In this document: positions 1-9,729 of the stretch, piece by piece
Position numbering within the stretch: the stretch's first letter is position 1
How the letters are laid out: each line of letters starts with the position of its first letter
Origin: Lindgomyces ingoldianus
Lineage: Eukaryota > Ascomycota > Dothideomycetes > Pleosporales > Lindgomycetaceae
Reading direction: 5' to 3'
NCBI RefSeq assembly: GCF_010093535.1
Contig: NW_022985167.1
Location: forward strand, 1,159,335-1,223,334
Length of the DNA stretch: 64,000 bases
Position numbers and translations under genes: made by a program
The notes under the pieces: model-generated
Told to the model about the DNA's origin: nothing
Database searches by the model: none
The model's input: only the letters and a program-made list of their open reading frames with translations

Positions 1-1703
1 ATTGTATGTAAGGACGGGGCTCTGTACCACTGCGCCAATACAACCAAAAAGGTGCGAATAATCAACCAAGAGTTAATTCTGCGTACAGAATAGTATATAT
101 ACCTGTCGCGCGTAAGGACCCGTACAGGCCGCTTTCGGGCTTACGGTGCATTATCCTTTGTAAGGACTAGCGGCCTTACATTGCACTACTACGCGCAAGA
201 ACTCCCTCCGTGAGCGCAGTATTAACATCAAGAAATTAATTAGCTTAGACAGCTAATACAGTAGCTAGAGTCTCATTAACTGTACAGTAACAGAAGACAA
301 TTCACTTTTATTCTGACTGCCAAGAGATTGCTACTATCAGTAATAGTAGCAACAGTACTACGTTCTATTAAGCACCACGGATATCAGGCTCGAGTGCCGT
401 GGGAAGGTACCGCTTCTTAGGATATCAGACAAGAAATCCCTCGTAGCGGTGACTGCCTCCAATCTTCTTCGGTTTTCAAGAACCCTTTCGTTGGGTTCAG
501 GTTGGAAGTTTAAAGGACATGAGCCTCCTGCATTCGTCAGAAAAGGGGTGCTATACTTAGCTCCATACCTCATTCCCCATCATCTCTAGAGAAATTGATT
601 CACCAATAGAGACAGAAAACACTCTAGAAATATTGTAAATGTGCCCCCTAGGACAGAAACAATTTCGCCTTCGGGGTCAGCATTCTTTCATCGAGCTCTG
701 CTTTGGGGATCTCGTTGAGCAGCTCCGTATTCTGTCTGATCTGAATGCTAACGGCCTTAAGCATATTACTACTAGCTTCCAGAATGCTGACAGATTGATC
801 GAGTATGTCTGCCAAGAGGCTAGTGCTAACTATAAAGACGCGGTTTGTCGTTATATCCGTCGGGAGCATGGAAGATGCTGGTTTTAGACGCGTGGTTTAC
901 GAGGGAGTTAGGTATTATCTTGAAGGAGACTTGAACAGTTTTCATCATCTAGTTTGAAAGTGGTGATGAAGTTGAAATGAAGGAAAAGTTCAGCAATGTA
1001 TATAGGAACAGCGGATGGAAACAGAAAGACCGACTCCTGTGGTGGATGTTGTTCCCATGACTTTCTAAATTGGATTTACGATTCCAGAAGTGTCTTTTCC
1101 TGGCCATGTAGTGTTATCCCGACTTAATACATCCACCTTTGTAAGGCAAGGATAGTCTTCGCGGTTCCCGTCAAAGTCTCAGGACCTTGCTTCTTCACAC
1201 CTTTCCCAATCAGGAAGGTGGCGGAAGTCATTACCTGGGCATTCCAACGTTCTGTCGCTCTGCGCTTTATTAATGAAAATCGACAAGCAGATAAGAAATG
1301 GTTTACTCAATCTAAACCCAGTGCTCCTATCTCTACCGCGGATACAGCGGCGACATATCGAAACCTTTCCAGACAGACCGAAAAGGAATGCAGAGGTATC
1401 AATCGCCTGCAGCCCGCCGCCCCTAATCGACCAACATTTCGAACGGCCGCAGAAACAAACTTGCTAGCTCTGGATACATAAGCGAGGTAGATAAAAATAT
1501 GAAAAGCGTCTGTCAAGCGTCGATATTATCCGGGATTTTGTGGTGTCCGCTTGTTACGACATCAACCTCGCGAAGTGCGAAAGCGGGAACTTCCTAACAA
1601 CCGGGCGGGGAAACTTCACAAGATCTACAAACCAGGGCCAATCCAACATCTCGGGAAATCATCATAACGAAGTATCAAACTTAAAGCTCATGTCTAAGCT
1701 CCG
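1..1703. other. gene-poor leader upstream of the GGT gene
   Basis: No convincing gene is visible. The first 170 bases carry three copies of the octamer GTAAGGAC (8-15, 112-119, 160-167). The only ATG-started ORF worth naming is 639-887 (82 codons, preceded by an in-frame stop), which resembles no family I know. The stretch from about 1500 to 1703 should hold the promoter of the following gene. Confidence 0.4.
639..887 (+). CDS. uncharacterised 82-aa ORF (doubtful)
   Basis: An ATG at 639, directly after an in-frame TAA, opens 82 codons ending with a TAG. I do not recognise the protein. It has no signal peptide, membrane segment or cysteine pattern, and an overlapping antisense frame of 73 codons is also open, which is common for chance ORFs. 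It could be a fragment of a decayed mobile element or simply non-coding. Nothing around it supports expression. Confidence 0.12.
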   Translation: MCPLGQKQFRLRGQHSFIELCFGDLVEQLRILSDLNANGLKHITTSFQNADRLIEYVCQEASANYKDAVCRYIRREHGRCWF

Positions 1704-3752
1704 ATGACGTATTTCCTCTCTTTCCTCGCCTCGTTTGCTTCATCTCCCTTCGCGATGATCCCCAACCTCTCGCACTACCTCACGGGCATTTTAACATTAC
1801 AAGGTGCCCTTGGAAACCCCATTCCGAAAGATCCATGGTTGGGAAATGGAGATTCAATATCGAGAGCGCATCTAGAGGAAGGTCATTTAGGAGCAGTGGC
1901 TTCCGAGAGTGACATATGTAGTAAGATCGGAATTGATCTATTAAAGAAGGGAGGAAACGCGGCCGATGCATTGGTAGGGACAGTATTTTGTGTGGGAGTG
2001 GTAGGGATGTATCATTCTGGTATGTTGGCTTTTTTTCAAGTACAATATTCCCTACATTGGATATTTCATGTTTTGGGAGAGTACCCAATGAGTCCTTCAT
2101 GTATGAACAAATACCCTTGACCTTGCGTTGTCGATACGTTCCAGTTCTCTCCAAATTATTTGTTTTCTTTCACAATAAGGCTACTTTTCAATCTCTATTC
2201 GTCTCTTCAGTAGAAGCCACGAGAAACACTCAAACACTAAGTTTTCTAAGGTCTCGGCGGAGGCGGGTTCATGCTCGTCCGCGCCCCAAACGGAACCTAC
2301 GAATTTATCGACTTCCGAGAAACCGCACCAGCGGCCGCCTTTGAAGACATGTACAAAACCAACATAAATGAATCCCTCTCTGGTGGTCTAGCATCCGGCG
2401 TACCCGGTGAAGTCCGCGGCCTCCAACATCTCCACGAGAACTATGGCGCTCTCCCTTGGTCTGACGTTGTGCTGCCTGCTGTTAAAGTAGCCCGCTATGG
2501 GTGGACTGTGAATCAAGACCTGGTTAATTATATGGTTAGCGCCATTGGATCTGGAGGAGAGAATGGGACTGGAAACTTCTTAGTTAGGGACCCTGAGTTT
2601 GCCATGGACTTTGCACCAAATGGTCGACTTGTACGACTCAATGAAACGATTACCCGGAAACGCTATGCAGATACCCTCGAAACTATCGCTAATGAAGGAC
2701 CCGACGCTTTCTACTCGGGACCCATTGCAGAAGCTACCATCCGCACCTTGCAATCCGCAAACGGAACTATGACACTGTCGGACTTAAAAAACTACACCGT
2801 AGCAATCCGCAAACCCTCGACCATAACCTACCGCGACAAATACCGACTGACAGCCTGCAGCGCGCCCTCAGGAGGCGAAGTGGCGCTTTCCGTTCTCAAA
2901 ACCATGGAAGGATATTCTGCTGTAGGGTCACCCGCCAATATAAACCTCACCACGCACCGTCTAGATGAAGCTATTCGTTTCGCGTACGGGGAGCGCAGCA
3001 ACCTCGGAGATCCGCTGTTTCTCTCTGGCATTGACAAATACCAAGACGAAATGATCTCCGCAACCACAGCCGCCGAAATCCGCTCCAAGATCAGCGACAC
3101 AGAGACATACGAGGTATCCTACTACAATCCTACGGGCCTCGAATCGCTCGACACACCAGGAACATCGCACGTCGTGACCGCGGATCATACGGGTATGGCA
3201 ATAAGCCTAACAACGACAGTAAACCTGCTCTTTGGTTCCAAACTCGTCGTCCCTGAAACAGGCGTTATTATGAATAATGAAATGAACGATTTCTCCATCC
3301 CAAACAGCACGAATGCATTTGGCTACATTCCCAGTCCCGCGAACTTCATTCGCCCCGGAAAACGCCCGCTTTCCAGCATCTCCCCCGTTATCGTCGAACA
3401 TCTGAATGTCTCAGACCCAGCGCACGCGCTTTACGTGTCCATAGGGGCAGCAGGTGGATCGAGGATAATCACAGCGACCATTCAGAATCTGATCCACATC
3501 TTGGATGGAGGGATGACGTCGCTTGAGGCACTTTCCCAGCCGAGGATACATGATCAGTTGGTCCCGGCGTATGTGAGTTTTGAATGGGCGTTTGATAATG
3601 CTACGACGGCGTTTATGAAAGAGATTGGGCATAATGTTACGTGGGTAGCTCCTGGACAGAGCACCGCGCAAGGGCTGAGGAGGCTACTGAATGGCACGTT
3701 CGAAGCCGCGGGGGAACCAAGACAGAAGAATTCGGGCGGGTTTGCAGTTTGA
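1704..3752 (+). CDS. gamma-glutamyltranspeptidase, secreted or membrane-anchored
   Basis: This is a glutathione hydrolase/gamma-glutamyl transferase of the N-terminal nucleophile family, which cleaves the gamma-glutamyl bond of glutathione outside the plasma membrane or in the vacuole. Exons are 1704-2019 and 2251-3752, giving 605 residues. The 231-base intron has a GTATGT donor and restores the family's glycine loop (GLGGGGF) across the junction. A hydrophobic N-terminus (about residues 1-35) should act as signal peptide or anchor. The small-subunit nucleophile is Thr410 in GTSH, where the precursor should self-cleave. Further hallmarks follow: NNEMNDFS, RPLSSISP and GAAGGSR. Several N-x-S/T sites fit an extracellular enzyme. 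Length matches fungal GGTs, and the key residues appear intact. The neighbouring Prp39 gene converges on it and is unrelated in function. Confidence 0.93.
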
Positions 3753-4719
3753 TAGAATGATTCGCGGATATGCATGGATATCACCACATCCTCACCACAT
3801 CCCTGTTGTGCGTTGAGGCTCGTTTAGCATTAACACTCAGGTTCATAGAGCGTACAAAATCACAAGAAAACTGACATTAAAATCAGTCACCTCATGGAAG
3901 GGAGTGTTGAGGTGAACACCGACTTTTGATTAATTTATTGGCCTACAAAGAAACCAGGGTATGCGAGAGGGCCAACTGCTGATATGCTCCGAGCTCAACG
4001 ATAGATCCCGAGAGATCACTAGCGCAAAGGATGACTCTATGTGGCCCAAGGGCGTGTAGAAGAGCCTACCATCAGAGTTGACCAGGATGTCCCACCCGTT
4101 GAAAAAACCATCCGGATCGCCATCGCCATGCCGGTAGCGCAGACCATGAAAACCCGCCCGCTTATTTGGTCGTCCATACTAGTTGTGAGCCGTTCAAAAT
4201 CGCTCTGCTGGATGCAAACGACCATGAGACTACAAAGGAGACAAATAAAATACAAATCCGAAAGACAAAGACAAGAAAACAGGAAGCTAAAGCTAGACTG
4301 GTTGGAAGTATCACCTCCGATAGATCCCGGCAGGTTCGAGCTTCTGGAATATGGTGGCAAGCAACGACAAGCCCTAGAGTACGATCAATCAAAGTCTATC
4401 ACGAAACAAGCAAAAGGGGTTGACCTGCTGCCTTTGCTGAGTCGGATACTGGTGGATGCGTTGAGTTTGATATTGATACGGACCAGCAAAGGGAATGAGC
4501 TGGTTAGCGTACTGAGATTGACTGTAGATCAGACCGCCGGGGAAAGGAGATTGATTTTTGTAATGATGTTGACAACATTCCATAGGAGCCGTGCTGAAAC
4601 CGGAGTGCTGGTAGTCGGTTGAGTTCCCCAAAACCCTAAATATGAAATTGAGCACAAATCTTCAGCGGATAAGGGAGATTACGAAAACCTGAGAGGCTGT
4701 GCAACGAATCAGCAAACAT
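3753..4719. other. intergenic region between convergent GGT and PRP39
   Basis: Both flanking genes end here, so it holds their 3' ends. A plus-strand frame at 4041-4622 has no recognisable features. On the minus strand an 88-codon frame (4655-4389) rich in Gln, Tyr and Pro lies just after the PRP39 stop, behind a TTTAG acceptor-like site. It might be an alternative last exon of PRP39. Confidence 0.4.
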
Positions 4720-7217
4720 TCAAGGAGGTGAGTTTTCGCGACGTACATTTTGGTTGGGATCTTCTCCCTGCTCTTCATAGTACCGAGTGTAAGGATTGGC
4801 GCCACGGCGGAACTCGGCTTCGTTGATTTCGACTCCAGGATGGCCGTTAGAGGCAACTAGCCTAATATTGGTGGTGCTTTCTTTGCCGTCCGGGGCGACC
4901 TTGGCTTTCATTTGGCTTTGAACTGAGAAAGGACTGTGGGGGAGGGTCATACTTGTTAGCAAGTTGGAGAATGTGGCGGTACTCCGAAAATTGTGGACTC
5001 TTTTCTATCAATAGCGAGGTGCATAGAATTAGACAGGAGATGGGGAAGGGAGTAGTAATAACTGATCGAGGTTGCAGCAAATTCAAGACAGCTTGCTTAG
5101 CCGACTTCAGAGTGAACTCTAGGCATTGCCAAATTCACGCGAGTTGTCTGTGTAGTAAGGTTGCTCTGAAGGGGGAGGAGTGAGGAACGGGAGGGGAGGG
5201 ACATCTGCAACAGATGATACATACCCGTTTACTTCTTTATCAAGCTCCATGTACTCCTCGGCGGCGTCTTTGCCTCCATGCTCAAGCAGGTACTCCATAT
5301 AGAGGTGTGAGAGGTCCCTCATTGTAGATGGCGAGAAGCGGCCCTTCTCGCGCATCATGCTGTGTACATTCTTGATGCGAGCAAGTGTCTCTGCTTCCGA
5401 CTCCTTAGAACCATCCTGATCCATCTCGAACCGAAGATACTTGATCCAGAAGGCCCTGGAATCAAGATACCTCTCATGCCAAGCCTGGAAGAGGTCTCGA
5501 GCTTCAGTGGGAGAGCCTTTGCACTTCCAAATGATGCGTGCTTGTTCCGCAGCCAAACGGCCTCCTGTGTAGACATCGCGCTCGTTTCTGTACTGGTCTA
5601 GGAGTTGAATAGCAGCATCGATGCCTTCCTGACGCCGCTTTAGGCCGGCCAGAGAGATTATGGTCTCTACGTGATCTGGACTCTGATCCAAGATGGCGAG
5701 GTGGATATCAGCGGCAACATCAAGTCTACCCTTCTTTTCTTCAAAACGGGCCCAATGAAGGCGAACGGTTGGGCGGGCAATTGGAACAAAGATGGTGCTT
5801 GCCCTCATGTAGATTATCCGAGTATCTTCTTCCTTGCCTTGGGAGAACATCCAACGGGCATAACGAAGCCAGAATTCATCGTAGAGGGCACACACCACCA
5901 GGCAACGTTCATACAGGAACATGGTGCGAACGAAGTTCCCCTCGGCTTCTTCGAAGTCGAGGTATTTCCGCCAGTTGACGAGCTCGGCATCCTCAAGCTC
6001 GGTTACATGAAAATATGCTCGTTTGATGTTTTGTTCGAAGTTCCAACGCTTCATGGTCTCGGTATGGGTGCGATTGTATGCCTCCAGATAGTACTGGTCT
6101 AGTTTGGCACGAAGCAGTCGATCCATTTCAATAGCAGATTTCTCGGGCTCGCCCTGACTCTCCACCAAGACCAAGTTCTTCATCTCTTGGAGTAGATCAG
6201 GTGCGGCGAGCTCTTCTAATGGTCGAACGCTGATCTCACCACGAAATTTCTCGAAATTCCGAGAGAAATGGTACATGGGAATGTGAATGATCCGCTCTAA
6301 AATCTTTGTCACGTTTTCCGGGTGATCAATTCGCTTCTCGAACTCGATGTACTTGTCCCAGAAAGGGTGGCACTGGAAGTCTAGTCCGACGAAGTGTGCG
6401 CCGCGTTCAAAAAGTCTAGAAAGTCAGCATTGGAAGATTTGTGGGTGGGTAAGACAGAAGATGGGAATTATGGCTAAGGGAAGGGACCTCAAAGCTCAAT
6501 GTGAATGCTCTCTCCAACCAAATCGCTAGGGAGTAGGTGAAAGCCTGTGGTGAGATGCCGAGTCACACGATGACTGGCGTTAAGCACGCAGGGCCACTAT
6601 GTTGGTTACACACAGCCTCAACAGGATACACTCTTGGAAAAGGGTCAGGGCGATGGTGTGGAAGAGGGAAGGAGACGGGCGTTGGAGGCCGGCTTACTCT
6701 CGAACGATGTCAATATCATGGCATGTATCCTGCTTGAAGGCGCAATAGCCGGTCCAAAGGTCGACAGAGGTTGGCACGCTTGACACACCGCGCTCGTAAA
6801 CCTAGCGATGAAAATCAGCAAACGTGTCACGCAGGAGCCAGAACTACATACCATTTCCGCCGTCTCCGTGCCACCAATGCCGAATTCGAGGTCGGCATAT
6901 TTCTTCCAATACCCGAAGAATAGAGGATATTTCGCGAGGAAGCAGTCGAATACGTTGCGGACGATGTCGATGGCCGATGGGCTGGAGTTGCGCGTGATGC
7001 CACCCTCGAGGCCTTCACAGAAGGTAACCAAAGCTTCCCATTTTTCAAAGTTGTCTTCGTCTTCAGCCTGGAGGAGAGTCAACTGGTGAAAATAAATGCA
7101 GTGGGGGGAACTCACGACTGCGAGGAGTAGCTTCTTGATTTCGGGAGCACTCTCGTCCTCGCCGGAATAGCGGACATGGGCAATCATGCCGCGCCCGAAC
7201 ACCAGCTTGTCCAGCAT
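4720..7217 (-). CDS. PRP39: Prp39, U1 snRNP pre-mRNA splicing factor
   Basis: Prp39 is a HAT-repeat scaffold of the fungal U1 snRNP that helps commit 5' splice sites. Exons on the minus strand are 7217-7116, 7067-6852, 6801-6698, 6415-5225 and 4933-4720, which sum to 609 codons (608 residues). HAT signatures with paired aromatics recur, for example FEKWEALV, FFGYWKKYADLE, FWDKYIEFE, LVNWRKYLDFE and FWLRYARWMF. The last intron (291 bases) leaves at EVNG and rejoins at PFSVQSQM, the conserved tail; reading through it gives a spurious end at 5119. The first intron is 48 bases, in frame and stop-free. The start at 7217 lies in a good context (CCGCCATG); a second in-frame ATG at 7187 is possible. 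A GTACGT donor at 4746 could splice on to a Gln/Tyr-rich exon, so the C-terminus is the uncertain part. Confidence 0.9.
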
Positions 7218-7693
7218 GGCGGTCGCGACAAGCCGTGGGACTGGAAGGACGAATTAGGGAGTTGGAAGTGGGTGTGAGTGTGGGAGTGGTCGTGGGCGTT
7301 GGTAGTAGACAAAGAGGTGGTGAGGTGAAGTGGTTGTGTTGTTGAAGTTCGTGTCGCAAGAGCCATTGAAGCTCAGTTTCGCGGCTTGTTTTAGCGCGGC
7401 GCTTGGCGGCTGACTGATCGCCTCCATCTTGGCACTCCGTCATTCACGTGCATGAATTAGAACCCCCAACTTAGATTGGGGTCTGGTTCTTCGTCATAAA
7501 TAGGGTGTGCGAAAAGCTTTTCATATCTGGCTATCGTTCCCGTATCCTCTGAGTTGGAAGTTGGAAGTTACTCAGCCATCACTATTTACTCTAGGTATCA
7601 TCAAAGGCATTACACTTGCTCCCAGAAATCAGACCTTCAAAGTACCCTAAGAATGCCGAACTCCATTACTCCAGAATGACCTTCATAGGTTCC
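7218..7693. other. intergenic: PRP39 promoter side and 3' end of the next gene
   Basis: This stretch lies upstream of the minus-strand PRP39 and downstream of the minus-strand gene that stops at 7694. Alternating GT/CACCA tracts at 7260-7340 make open frames without coding character. No RNA gene or clear promoter box was identified. Confidence 0.4.
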
Positions 7694-8821
7694 CTACACT
7701 GCTCGCTCCCCCTTCAAATACTTCGCCGTTTCATTGCCCGCAAATGAAAAGGGACTCTTGCTCATTTCTGGACTGCGCGGAGAAATCGGAAGAGCAAACA
7801 GACCATCATCCTTATCATCATCTGGTAACGGTGGCCCCCGAGATTGAAAAGCCGGGGCTGTGACTGCGTTGAGGGACGCCATACCGGAAAGTTGCTGTTG
7901 TGCAACTACCGAAGGTGGCGGGCCATGAGACGCCAGCTTTCTAGTCGCTTGTGGAGGTTGTGGGGGTTTTGCTGCGAGCACAGAAGGATTTGCGCCTTTG
8001 AATGCAGCGAAAGAGGAAACCGCCACATCCGAAGACTCGGGAGACAGCGGGTTGGAGTGCAGCATTTCACCAAGGTCTGATTTCGAGGCAAGATCTTTCT
8101 CGCTGGTACCGAGCTTCAATCCTCGGAGCTTCTCCATCAGCCGTCCTCCACCTGGAGATCTGGGACTTGCAGGTCCTAACGGTGCCACCGTGGGTTCAGC
8201 CAGTGAGATGCTGAGCCCGATGGGTTTCGCGGTAACGCCAAAGGTCTGCTCGATCCACTCCTTCTCTTGCACTGCCATCAGAAAGCCTATCCCCTCAACG
8301 TTGTTCCTGGACTCGGTTTCAATCTCCCTTTGCAGGACCTGCAGCCTCTTCTTCGCCCATATTGTGTGAAGAATTCCCTTCTTACCGGCTGCACGGGCTG
8401 ACGCCCCTAATTCAGGCGGGAATATAGCGGGGAGCGGATTTGTGTGCCACACTACGGGTGTCTTGATTCCATCCTGTGGCCGGTGTGTAAGCGTTACGAT
8501 GGAGGGGACTGCTACCCCTGGTGGCAGTAGAAAGTACATGCGGTTGATGTCGTTGCTCGGCTGGTCGTCTGCAGGCAGAACTGTTGTCTTGCCTTCCCAC
8601 GAAATGTGCCAGTCGCCGCGAATCCCACGCGTCGTGTCGTCATCCTCCCATTCAACCATGAGTATCTTAGTGCCCTCCCTCCCATGGCCGGCCTCGAACT
8701 CAAACCGCGCAAGGGCGTTGGTACTAGAGATGCTTGGCGACTCGACCTCGTCCTTGACCAGGTGGTTAGGTGTCGTCGTGTCCACGGGAGAAAATGGTGG
8801 GTATGTGGCGGAAGACGACAT
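7694..8821 (-). CDS. conserved fungal protein of unknown function
   Basis: One exon of 375 residues with ATG at 8821. The N-terminal half (about residues 35-200) is compact and looks folded: it starts ALARFEFEAG, contains KILMVEWEDDD, GDWHISWEGK and MYFLLPPG, and ends with a charged helix (KKRLQVLQREIE). The C-terminal half is low complexity with repeated SPxSP-like sites (SPRSPGG, SPRSPEMS) that look like CDK or MAP-kinase targets. I remember proteins of this kind as conserved hypotheticals in ascomycetes but cannot assign a function. No signal peptide, membrane segment or catalytic motif is visible. It is probably cytosolic or nuclear. Confidence 0.75.
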   Translation of the reverse strand: MSSSATYPPFSPVDTTTPNHLVKDEVESPSISSTNALARFEFEAGHGREGTKILMVEWEDDDTTRGIRGDWHISWEGKTTVLPADDQPSNDINRMYFLLPPGVAVPSIVTLTHRPQDGIKTPVVWHTNPLPAIFPPELGASARAAGKKGILHTIWAKKRLQVLQREIETESRNNVEGIGFLMAVQEKEWIEQTFGVTAKPIGLSISLAEPTVAPLGPASPRSPGGGRLMEKLRGLKLGTSEKDLASKSDLGEMLHSNPLSPESSDVAVSSFAAFKGANPSVLAAKPPQPPQATRKLASHGPPPSVVAQQQLSGMASLNAVTAPAFQSRGPPLPDDDKDDGLFALPISPRSPEMSKSPFSFAGNETAKYLKGERAV

Positions 8822-9729
8822 TTGGAGAGGAGTACGGAAAGGTTAGGGAGCGCGTGCAGTTGTGAGGCGTTGTATAAGTATGGGGGCCGAAATGAAGTAT
8901 AAATGAAAGGCAAGACGGGAAATTGGTAGGGCCGTATTTCGTCGGTCGCAATGCGAAACAAAATCAGGTGACGAGCGGCACTAACCTTGGAAGCTAAGAA
9001 TGTCTTTCAAGTTTCGAACAACCCTTCGTAGTTGTGCAGCACTCAGTTAACAGTCACTCGTGGGCGGCGTTCGAGATTCGCAATCCCTTCCGAAGCTATC
9101 GCTTTTTTTAGAACAACGGGTCGACTTGCTTCTTACCCCTCGAAGCGCGCCACTTGCGGAGCATGGCAACCTAAAGTGTGGCGGGTGTGGCTAGTCACAG
9201 GTCACGCACAATGCGGAGGATTTATGGCAATGTCTTTGTGGAGCGTGACGCCCAGCATTTCGTGCTTTCTATTCACTCTCATCTGTTGGTCCTTGGAGAT
9301 CTGTATGCAGTTCTCCCAGAACCCTTATCGATTAAGTATTTTACATGTGGAAGCTGCACTAGTTCCACACCCAAAATCCTCGCCCAAAAACCCGAGATGC
9401 TATCCCTGTGTGCAAAGTGGAATCTGGGCATCCATCAGCCGTGAAATATTCGTCCGTAATGTTTCCTCCCAACGCCATTCCATACTTAAAATTCCACCCT
9501 GCCTGTTGTGTAGATGCTGTCTTTCTCCTCCTGATGTCGATGATATAAAAATTACAAGTGGGTATAAAGCTCAGTAGTGCGAATATATGCAGTGAAGAAC
9601 GATACTTTTAGTGGGTGTACCGAGGGTCCAAGCGATCATTTAGATGAAGGTCGGCTGCGACGAGGAAAGAATGGAATCGGAAGGTCGATCATACAGACCA
9701 GGATGCTATCCAGCAGAACGGAAAGGATT
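8822..9729. other. intergenic: promoter of the unknown protein, 3' end of the Zn2Cys6 gene
   Basis: Both neighbours are on the minus strand. A 181-codon plus-strand frame at 9032-9577 is rich in Cys, Ser and Arg with no domain and is taken as chance. Nothing else is recognised. Confidence 0.4.

Noticed and set aside
4041..4622. 193-codon plus-strand frame after the GGT gene
   Set aside because: Lies between the 3' ends of two convergent genes, overlaps several antisense frames, low similarity to any known fold.
9032..9577. 181-codon plus-strand frame
   Set aside because: No recognisable domain, irregular Cys/Ser composition, starts within the promoter side of the neighbouring gene.
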